Source: Prasinococcaceae sp. CCMP 1430 (lineage: Eukaryota > Prasinodermophyta > Palmophyllophyceae > Prasinococcales > Prasinococcaceae). From it: a stretch of DNA of 22,725 bases. The position numbers and the translations under genes were made by a program. Under the pieces are notes generated by a model that saw nothing but the letters and a program-made list of their open reading frames with translations, was not told the origin of the DNA and did no database searches. The stretch spans positions 101,051 through 123,775 of the forward strand of contig RQSC01000806.1 of assembly GCA_013416795.1 (NCBI GenBank), given 5' to 3'. Shown here in pieces: positions 7,502 to 15,192 of this stretch (position 1 is its first letter; each line of letters opens with the position of its first letter).

Positions 7502-8374
7502 ATGCCGAGGCAGCAGGCGCCCGCGTACAAGGCGACGGCCGTCGTCGGCGAGGCGTTCCAGAGGGTCGACTCCGAGAGCATGAAGGGATCCTGGCAGGTG
7601 TAAGTGCGCACGCGTGCGGCCCGATCGCGCGCGCCCCCAGGAGGCGCAGGCTGGCAGCGGCTGACACGCGGCGCGGGCGCGCCCAACGCGGCCCGGCGCG
7701 CTCGGCGCCCAGGCTCTTCTTCTACCCCTTCGACTTTACGTTCGTGTGCCCGACCGAGATCGTGGCGTTCTCAAACGCCGTGGACGACTTCGCGGCCATC
7801 AACACGAAGGTGGTGGCCGTCAGCACGGACTCAAAGTTCACGCATCTGCAGTGGGTGCGCACGCCGCGCGACCAGGGCGGCCTCGGCCCGGTCAAGCTGC
7901 CTCTGATCGCTGACGTCAGCAAGGACATCTCGCGCGCATATGGGATGCTCGTCGAAGATCCCGAGGATGAGCTGTACGGGGCGGCGCTGCGGTACGGCGC
8001 GCGCGCGCGAGTTCGCGAGCGCGAGCCGAGCGAGTTCGCGAGCGCGAGCCGCGAGAGCGCCGCCCCGGCCCTGGAGGCCACCGTGCCGCGTCGCCAGCGC
8101 GTTGCGGAGGAACTGACACGGACGGCGGTGGCGCCCGCGGTCCACCAGCGGCGTGTTCATTATCGATCCTCAAGGAACGATTCGCTCCATAACCGTCAAC
8201 GACGAGGCCGTCGGGCGCTCGGTCGACGAGGCCATGCGCATCGTCAAGGGCTTCCAATACGCAGACGAGCACGGCGAAGGGTGCCCCGCCAACTGGCAGC
8301 CAGGCGCCAAGACGATCGTGCCCGACCCTGACGCGAGCAAGAAGTTCTTCGGCGAGTGGTCGAAGGAGGTATAG
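7502..8374 (+). CDS. PRX: Typical 2-Cys peroxiredoxin
   Basis: A thiol peroxidase that reduces hydrogen peroxide and organic or peroxynitrite peroxides with thioredoxin-type donors. The exons are 7502-7599, 7713-7991 and 8149-8374; the introns (113 and 157 nt) have GTAAGT and GTACGG donors. Joining them gives 200 residues, the usual family length. The peroxidatic Cys is C45 in [15 protein letters not shown]. The resolving Cys is C171 in [11 protein letters not shown]. The [10 protein letters not shown] loop is present, but the C-terminal helix has FF where sensitive eukaryotic enzymes have YF. I chose the ATG at 7502 because it fits family length and because the sequence before about 7450 has lower GC than the coding exons. 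The frame is open back to an ATG at 7220, which would add 94 residues, possibly a leader. Plastid, mitochondrial or cytosolic location is therefore undecided. Confidence 0.94.
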
Positions 8375-8587
8375 GCGCACGGCAAACAAACGAGCACGCA
8401 AGAGCGCGCGCGCGAGCGAGCTGAACAAGCGTGGGTGTGGCGCGCCGGGTATACATCGATTTTGGCGTTACTCGCAGTGCTGGAGACGCGCGTGCGGATC
8501 GGATCGTGTGCGCGTGGCGCGCGCGCCCGAGGCAAACAGGAGTGACCGCCGCTTGTCGGCTACGAGCGCCGACGCGAGTGCTCGCAC

Positions 8588-11512
8588 TCACGCGTATCCC
8601 GCATCGCTCCCCTCCTGATCGGTTGCCTCCGCCGCGGCGACCCTGGCGGCGGCCTCCGCGTCCAGCTTAGACGCAGGCGCAGCCTTGCCTGCCCTTCTCC
8701 GACCGCTTGCTGCTGTCCTTTTCTCCGCCGCTGCTGCTGTCACTGTGGCCGCGGTCGCCGCGGCTGCGGCGGCTGCAGCAGCGGCGTCGGCCGCGCGCTC
8801 GTGGTCCCATTTCTCGCCCGGCGGCAGCTGCTTGACGAACTGGCCCCGGTAGCGCGGGCGCTGCACCGCGAGCCGCTGCCTGCTCGCGTAGCGAACCTTC
8901 TTCTCGAAGCAGCGCATCTTCTTCTTGCGCCTGTACTTGGCGAGCGCCGCTGCGCGCGCCTCCTTATCCATGCGCACTGGGAGCACCGTCCCGTCGGGGG
9001 CGGTCGCAGGAGGGGCGTGGTCAGACGAAGTCGCTCCCGCGCCCGCAACCCCAGCAGTGCTCGTGCCTGCGCCGGTACCGTCGGAAATGCCAGAGGGTCT
9101 CTGGATTCTCCACGCGCGACGCTCCTCCTCGGGTGTGCCGGCATCCGGTTCTGCAGCCGGCGCCGCCGGTGGGTCGGACATTGCGCGCGCGTCTGGGCCG
9201 GCTGTGTCCTGGAGTGAGCCTGAGGCGCAGCCGGACGCGCCCGCCCTTCCCGCTCCCGAGTGTGTCACCGCAGTTTTGGTCGGTGCCGGCGTGGCGCCGG
9301 GGTGGCTCTTTAGCGCCTTAGCACGGTTGCGCACGCCGCTCGGGCCCGAGCGCCCACGCTTGGTAGCCTCCGACCCGCCGCGCGCGCCGCCGACCGCAGC
9401 TAGCTGCTTGCCACCGCGGTCGAAGCGCTTCGCAGCGTCCCTCGCGGGGAGGGACTGCAGCGAAATCATCGACGACAGAGCGTTGGCGCCCATCGAAGAG
9501 GCGAGCGCGGCGGCGTGCATAGGCAATGTGCCGATAGGGTAGCCGTACGGCGCGCCCGGGGCGACCGGCATCACTGGGGGGAAGTTCGCAAGCCGGCGTG
9601 CGGCGTCGGCGATGGCCGCCTGGGCCGCTGCATCAATGGGAAGGCCCGCTGCACCGCCGCCGTTGCGACCGCTGTCGCCATTGCCGCTGCCACCGACCTC
9701 CTCTGCCTTGGTGGGGTCGCTCTTCGGATTCGACTGGTCGGCGTCGCCGCTCCTCAGGGCTCCCGGGCCGTCATTCGCCTGACCGGCGGCGCGCTTGGGC
9801 GACTGCGGCACCGGGCCGAACGCAGACAGCAAGCCTGAGCCGAGTTTGCGCTGCCTGTCCTTCGACGAAAGGAACGACAGCCGCCCGGGCGCGGGCCTGC
9901 CTGCGGCGCTGTCGAGCGCCTGAGACTGCGGCGTGCCTTCCTTCACCTCCCGCTCGTACACGCTCTTGGCGCTCTTCGCTTTGGCGCCCTCGCTGCTATT
10001 CTTCTTGGTATCTTCTGTGGCCTTCGCAGCGGCGTCGGGCCCGTCTGGCTGGCCCTGCTGCTGCGCTTGCGGCGGGCGTTGCCCTTGGCCACGCCACTGC
10101 CAGACATGTGCACCGCCATGACCCGCCACCACTGCGGCCTCGGCGGCCTCGAGTGCCTGCGCGACCGTGACGTTCTTCCCTCCGCCCTCGCCGTCCATGG
10201 CGCGCGCCGCCGTGCCCATGCTCTTCGCGACGAGCTCGCCCGCGGTGGAGCCGTACATGATCGCGCCGATGCTATGCGCCAGGCGCTTGACGTCCTCGGC
10301 CGTGGCGGCGGCCTCCACGGCAGCGGGGACGGCGTCGTCGCCGCCGGCAGCGTGTGCAGTCGCCGCGTTGTGCGTGTTTTGCTCGCCCGCCTTGGTACAT
10401 AGGTTTCCGCTGCCCGCATTCGTGCCGTTTTCCGAGCCCGAGCCCGCCTGCTCGCCGCTGTGCCCTGCGCCGCTGCGGCTCTTGCCGTTGCTGCCGCCGC
10501 TGCCCACCGCGTCGCCGGCGGCGGCCTCCTCCTGCTCGCAGCGCCCGCACGCGCCAGCGTCATTTGAGCCGTCGCTGCCGCCGCTGCCAGCATTTCCATC
10601 GCCCGCGCCGCCGTCGTGCGCACGCCCCGCGCCACCTCCGTCTGTGGCGGCGTCGCCCGCCGCCGGCCTGTTCTTGCGCTGCTGGCGCTGCTGGCGCCAG
10701 ATGTGCTGCCAGAGGATGGTGAGCTCGTTGGTGCGCACGGGCTTCACCAGGTAGTCCGCCGCGCCCGCCTCGAGCGTGCGCATGACCGACGCGGGATCGT
10801 CGTCGTCGGACATGCAGATGAAGGGAATGCGCGGGAAGGGACCCTCGCGCACGGCCTTGAGCACGTCGAGGCAGCGCTCCGTTTGCTGCTCCTCGCTGCC
10901 GCTGCCGCTCTCTGTGAGGATGTTGCCGCTGCCGCTGCCCGCGTTGCTGCCGTTGTGGCTGACGGGCCCACGCAGCTGGTCGCACAGCACCAGGTCAAAG
11001 GGCGCTTCCTGCGCGTCCTCGTCGTCGCCGGCCACCGTGGCCTCGAGCACCTTGATCGCCTCCGCCGCGGACTCCACTGCCGTGACGGTGTACCTGCACG
11101 CTTCGAGCATCTCCCCGGTGCGCCTGCGCGAGGCGGCGTCCTCCTCGACCAGCATGACGTGTAGCCGGCGCGTCTGGTCGGCCGAGGAGAGCGAGCGCGA
11201 GCGGGTGGCCTTCTCGGCGGCGCGCCTCCTCTTCCCCCCTTGTGACAGCTGCTGCCTCCCCTCGTCCGAGGGCGGCCTGCCCGACTGCTGCAGGGCGAGC
11301 TCGTGCTGGGGCGCCTGCTGCGGCGGCGGCTGCGCCGGCTGGGCCTCCTGCGCCTGCGCCTCCTTCGCCTCCCGTGGGCCCTGCGGCCCGTACTGTTTTC
11401 CTGTCCCCGCCTCTTCCGGGGTGGCGCGCCGCCCCGCGGCCGCGCCGCGCTCGCTGGCGTGCATGTGCTGCAGGTGCAGGATTTGCTGGCGCTCGCTGCG
11501 CCGCCTGGGCAT
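8588..11512 (-). CDS. Receiver + CCT clock-type regulator (PRR/TOC1-like)
   Basis: A 974-residue intronless frame with the two domains of plant pseudo-response regulators. The receiver occupies about residues 117-275. It starts HVMLVEEDAASRR (acidic pocket E123/E124/D125) and ends in ADYLVKPVRTNELTILWQHI (K257), typical of PRRs. The phosphoacceptor position is D178 (FDLVLCD), which plant PRRs usually replace by Glu. About 30 Gly/Ser-rich residues are inserted after it. A long low-complexity middle follows (Gly, Ser, Ala, Gln-rich). The CCT motif is at about 851-894 (ALAKYRRKKKMRCFEKKVRY), the DNA- and partner-binding module of CONSTANS, TOC1 and PRRs. A poly-Ala tail ends the protein. By family this is a nuclear transcriptional regulator linked to circadian or light timing. 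The ATG at 11512 is the first available, but the frame stays open to the N at 11546, so the N-terminus may be longer. Confidence 0.92.
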   Translation of the reverse strand: MPRRRSERQQILHLQHMHASERGAAAGRRATPEEAGTGKQYGPQGPREAKEAQAQEAQPAQPPPQQAPQHELALQQSGRPPSDEGRQQLSQGGKRRRAAEKATRSRSLSSADQTRRLHVMLVEEDAASRRRTGEMLEACRYTVTAVESAAEAIKVLEATVAGDDEDAQEAPFDLVLCDQLRGPVSHNGSNAGSGSGNILTESGSGSEEQQTERCLDVLKAVREGPFPRIPFICMSDDDDPASVMRTLEAGAADYLVKPVRTNELTILWQHIWRQQRQQRKNRPAAGDAATDGGGAGRAHDGGAGDGNAGSGGSDGSNDAGACGRCEQEEAAAGDAVGSGGSNGKSRSGAGHSGEQAGSGSENGTNAGSGNLCTKAGEQNTHNAATAHAAGGDDAVPAAVEAAATAEDVKRLAHSIGAIMYGSTAGELVAKSMGTAARAMDGEGGGKNVTVAQALEAAEAAVVAGHGGAHVWQWRGQGQRPPQAQQQGQPDGPDAAAKATEDTKKNSSEGAKAKSAKSVYEREVKEGTPQSQALDSAAGRPAPGRLSFLSSKDRQRKLGSGLLSAFGPVPQSPKRAAGQANDGPGALRSGDADQSNPKSDPTKAEEVGGSGNGDSGRNGGGAAGLPIDAAAQAAIADAARRLANFPPVMPVAPGAPYGYPIGTLPMHAAALASSMGANALSSMISLQSLPARDAAKRFDRGGKQLAAVGGARGGSEATKRGRSGPSGVRNRAKALKSHPGATPAPTKTAVTHSGAGRAGASGCASGSLQDTAGPDARAMSDPPAAPAAEPDAGTPEEERRAWRIQRPSGISDGTGAGTSTAGVAGAGATSSDHAPPATAPDGTVLPVRMDKEARAAALAKYRRKKKMRCFEKKVRYASRQRLAVQRPRYRGQFVKQLPPGEKWDHERAADAAAAAAAAAATAATVTAAAAEKRTAASGRRRAGKAAPASKLDAEAAARVAAAEATDQEGSDAGYA

Positions 11513-11545
11513 GCCGCCCGCGCCGTCCCATCCGGCGAGCGCCGC

Positions 11546-11546
11546 N
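11546..11546. other. Single N, assembly join at the 5' end of the clock-type gene
   Basis: A single N lies 33 nt upstream of the first ATG of the receiver-CCT gene, while its frame is still open. As at 5910, it probably marks a join of unknown length or a frameshift. If it were one real base, an ATG at about 11570 on the minus strand would read in a different frame from the receiver. Confidence 0.55.
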
Positions 11547-12402
11547 TACGCCTACGCCGACGGCTACCATGTCAACGACCTTGGTAACGCCCACCCGCTC
11601 CCCTAAGCAAGCACAGCACCACACGCCCCTCATGCGCGCGCGCACCCCTGCGCACAGCGCCGCCCGCCGCCGCCTGCCGCGCGCTTTTCCCTCGGCGGCC
11701 GCGCGTCCTTCCGCTTCCCCCCGGATTCGCCGCCCTCCTTCCGCGAGACCGCCCGCCCCTACCGAATCCGTCCCCACCTCTCCGCGTGGTGGCGCTTTCG
11801 CCGGGCAAAAACTCCGCGAAAAAAAAGACGCGCGCGGGCGCGCGCCGCCCCAGGCGCGCGCCCGCCCGCAGAGATATTTTCTGCAACTTTTACTTTTTGT
11901 TTTTACTTGATGCTCCCTTTTGCGCAGACACGCATGCACAGACGGGGAGACAGGCACGCGCCGTTCAACAAGAAGCAGCACGCCAGAGTCCAGCGGCGGG
12001 GGGCGGCAGCAACATCAAACTCACGCTGTATCACGGTGCCATCATCGTGCCATCATTTATTTCATGGGAATGCCCGCTGCTGCAGCCGCAACCGACCGAA
12101 CCGACGAGGCTCCCGACCCACAGACCGAACCCGGAGACAGCCACAGCCAATCAGCCGACCGACCGAGTGGGCGTGCGCGGTGATTCGTTTTTGTTGCGCC
12201 CACATCCTATTGGACCATTGCCGTTTTCGTCGCCGGCCGGTGCCGGAAGGAAGGGCGGGCCTTGTTTTGTCCATCGTTTTCGGGGGTTCGACGGCGACGT
12301 TTGGCGCGCGCGGCGCGCGCTCTTTTTTTTTCGGGCGCCGCCGCTGCGCGCGCGCGCGCGCGCGCGCTTTTCGCCTGGCGCGACAGGGCGGCGCGCTCGC
12401 GG
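11547..12402. other. 0.86 kb without a supportable gene
   Basis: No frame here resembles a known protein. Two CCAAT-box motifs occur 60 bp apart in opposite orientations (CCAAT at 12147-12151 and ATTGG at 12209-12213). They may belong to a promoter of the flanking minus- or plus-strand gene, but this is weak evidence. AT-rich patches lie near 11875-11910. A GC dinucleotide run (about 12346-12367) sits just before the N gap and probably caused the assembly break. Confidence 0.5.
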
Positions 12403-12554
12403 NNNNNNNNNNNNNNNNNNNNNNNNNNNNNNNNNNNNNNNNNNNNNNNNNNNNNNNNNNNNNNNNNNNNNNNNNNNNNNNNNNNNNNNNNNNNNNNNNN
12501 NNNNNNNNNNNNNNNNNNNNNNNNNNNNNNNNNNNNNNNNNNNNNNNNNNNNNN
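12403..12554. other. Assembly gap, 152 N
   Basis: A run of 152 N bases directly after a CG dinucleotide microsatellite. Any frames drawn through it are meaningless. Confidence 0.99.
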
Positions 12555-12618
12555 CGCCGCGTTCGACGGGTCGGTGCGGGGGTGGTGCGGGGCGGGGCCG
12601 TGGGCGCCGCGACGCGAT

Positions 12619-14081
12619 ATGGCCGAGCTCGGCGCGCACTGCCACGGCAAGGGGCGCGTGCGCGTCGCGCGCCGCTGGCCGGCGGCGCGCTCGGGCACGG
12701 GCCGCGATGAGGTGAGTGGACGCGGGCGGCGCGCGAGCGCGGGCCTGGAGGCGGGGGGTAAGGGGGAGCGCCGGCGACCCCCAGCATTCGTTCGATGCGA
12801 TGTGTGCGCCACGCCTCGTCACGCGCGCCTCGGAGTGCGCGCGGGCCACTGACGCGACCAGCCGCGGCGCACCGCGCCGCACCGCGCGCTGGCGCACGCA
12901 GGTGCGCGAGTGGAACGTGCAGGTGCTCCTCGAGAGCGACGCGAACAGAGTGAGCTACACGCGTGGCGACAACAGCCCGGTGGTGGCGACCGACTCGATC
13001 AAGAACTCCGTGTACGTGACCGCGAAGTCGCTCGTGACTCCGACCTCCGCCGAGGACTTCGCCGCGCTCGTCGCGGCGAGCCTGCTCAGCCGCTACCCAC
13101 GCCACTCGCGCGTTGTTGCTGAGGTCAGCGAGGTGCCTTGGGTGCGCGCAAACGGCGGCGTCGCCGGTGACGTGCCGCACGACCACGGCTTTGTGAGCTG
13201 CGGCGCCGGCGGGGTGCGCACGGTCACCGCAGAGGCGCGGGCGCTCTCGCCCGCGATGGGAGAGGTGGAGCTCACGTCGGGCGTGCGCGAGCTGCGCGTG
13301 CTCAAGAGCACGCAGAGCGGCTGGGAGGGATTCGTCAGGGACGGGCTCACCATGCTGCCGCCCACGCGCGAGCGGATGCTCGCCTCGTCGGTCAGGTGGG
13401 TGCGCCGCGTGGCTGGCGTGCCGATGGGCGTGCGCGTAGGATGTGTGGGCGCAGGCGCTTTCAGGTGGAGGGTCCGGGAGACTGACGTGCGGCGCGCGAA
13501 CGGCACGCGCGCTCGCCCAACCGCGCGCGCGCCTCGCAGGGCCACGTGGACGTACGCCGCCGGAGCTCGGCGCTTCGCGCGCGGCGCGGAGCTCCCGGTC
13601 ATCTCCCCGGACGTGTCGGTGGGCTGCTATGAGCGCCTGGCCGGCGACGTCGTGCGCGCGCTCAAGGGCGCCTTTTACGGCCCCCCAAAGGGAGGCCACT
13701 ACTCGCCGGGCGTGCAGGCGACGCTCTACGAGATGGGTGCCGCCGCGCTCGCCGCAACTCCTGCGCTGGCGAACATCACGCTCGCGATGCCCAACCTGCA
13801 CTTCAATCCTTGCCGCATCGGCGCGCCCGTGAGCGTCGTCTTTGAGGTGAGCCGGCGAGCGCGCCTGGCGCCCCGGCCCGCCGCGCGTCCTTGCAGTCGC
13901 GGACGCGAGCATCCTGCCGCGCCTAAGTGTACCGCGGTGCGTGAAACCGTCCCGGACGGACCGCTGACCGCCGGCGCGCGCCCCTGCTTCCCCCTCCCGG
14001 CAGGACGACATCTTCGTCCCGGTCGACGAGCCGCATGGCATGATCCAGGCGACCGTGCAGAGGCCTAGGGCGCGCATGTGA
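12619..14081 (+). CDS. UOX: Urate oxidase (uricase)
   Basis: Cofactor-free enzyme that oxidises urate to 5-hydroxyisourate in purine breakdown, usually in peroxisomes. Four exons, 12619-12711, 12902-13395, 13540-13846 and 14004-14081, give 323 residues (family about 300). The introns are 190, 144 and 157 nt with GTGAGT, GTGGGT and GTGAGC donors. The catalytic residues are all present: K11 (HGKGRVRV), T61-D62 (VVATDSIKNS), Q255 (VQATLYEMG) and H283 (NLHFNP). The signature LKSTQSGWEGFVRD is clear. The end, EPHGMIQATVQRPRARM, is the family C-terminus, and the final ARM resembles weak PTS1 peroxisome signals. The 144-nt second intron is a multiple of three and has no stop, so its retention would keep the frame. 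The start codon follows the N gap by 64 bp, so the promoter is largely unseen. Confidence 0.95.
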
Positions 14082-14558
14082 GCGCCGCGGCGCTACGTTC
14101 GCGGCCGGCGCGCCGCGTCGAGGCGCGCTGGAGCGTTGCCGAGCAGCCCAGGGGGTTGCGAGGCGCGCGTTGTAGGCGGACTCGCGAGCCTCCCCCTCCC
14201 CCCCTCCCTGTACACAATTTGATGTAAAAATGATGCCATTGCGTCAACAGCCGCGGCCGCGCTGCCCCAAAAAAAAACGCGGCGAGTAAATTTGGAGGAT
14301 GTCGTTCCGAGACTCATATTGATATGTGATAAGACCACATTTGCGGAATAAGCACTCATTTTCGTGGCGAGCGTCGTTTTCCAACAATGAGCGCGCGCTC
14401 GTCGCACGCTCGAGGCGGGGGAGGGGGCGCCACATGCCGCGCGCGCGCGGCACGCGGCGCGGGGGGGAGAGGGGGGGGCGTGCGCCCGCGTGTCGACGGC
14501 TTGAGCAGGACTGTGTGCCTGCCGCTTTCGCGGGGCTGTAGTGGTGCTGCCTGTTGCC
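14082..14558. other. 3' and promoter interval, no gene seen
   Basis: This 477-bp interval follows the urate oxidase stop. The AT-richer part at 14205-14390 includes TGTACACAATTTGATGTAAA, plausible 3' UTR sequence with a TGTAA element of the kind used as a polyadenylation signal in green algae. The remainder leads into the coiled-coil gene. Confidence 0.45.
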
Positions 14559-15145
14559 ATGGGGACGAGGCGTCCCGTGAAATGGAATCCGCTCGCGGCG
14601 TGCATGCCAGAGCCTGGAAGCGAGTCTATCGCGGGCAACGCCGGCGCTCGGGCGGGCGGGCCAGGAGGGGCTACAGACGCGCCGCCTGGCGCTGAGAGCA
14701 TGGCGCGCGTTCCCGACGACCCGACGGTGCCAGGGGAGCCCGCGCCGGGACCACGAACGGTGCGTGCTGCCAAGCTGCCACTCGCGAACGCGTGCCTCTC
14801 GCGCTGTCGTGCGCGCGTGCCGTGTCGCTGACGATGCGCACGCGCGCGCTGCTCTTGCCCGCGCGTGAGCAGCCCGAGTGGTGGCGTGCTGAGGCGCTGC
14901 GCCTAGAGAAGGAGCGCGAGGCGCTGCAGATCGAGCTTTCGCGGCGCGAGGAGGTTCTCAACGACCTGTTGGCCGAGGACCGAAAAGATGGGGTCCGGCT
15001 CGTAGAGCTCGAGGCCGAAGTCAAGGCCATGGACGAAGAGCTCGCGCAACTTCGCCAGCGGCTTGAGCAGGCCTCGCTGGCTCAGTCAAGGCGCGAAGGG
15101 GCCGGCGGCTGGAGGAGGTGGTTAAGCGGAGGAGGGGCGGCGTGA
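14559..15145 (+). CDS. Small coiled-coil protein, unknown function
   Basis: I do not recognise the family. The exons are 14559-14759 and 14873-15145, with a 113-nt phase-0 intron (GTGCGT donor, GAGCAG acceptor). The product is 157 residues. The ATG at 14559 has an ideal context (GCCATGG). Residues 1-67 are Pro/Gly/Ala-rich and start MGTRRPVKWNPLAACMPEPG. Residues 68-140 form a strongly predicted coiled coil beginning PEWWRAEALRLEKEREALQ, with regular heptad leucines and alternating Glu/Arg/Lys. The protein ends in a Trp-containing WRRWLSGGGAA. It could be a tether, kinesin-cargo or vesicle-associated factor, but nothing visible decides this. Its stop lies only 47 bp from the stop of the convergent GT47-sulfotransferase gene. 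Confidence 0.6.
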
Positions 15146-15192
15146 ACGCTTCGCACACAAAAAATAATGCTGCCATCGTATTGTCGCGCGCA

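Noticed and set aside
9933-10754. Plus-strand frames antisense to the clock-type regulator, some hydrophobic
   Set aside because: They mirror the Gly/Ser/Ala-rich linker of the regulator. The hydrophobicity comes from complement codons and no family is recognisable.
12062-14077. 671-codon minus-strand frame through the N gap
   Set aside because: It depends on reading 152 N bases as coding and is antisense to urate oxidase.
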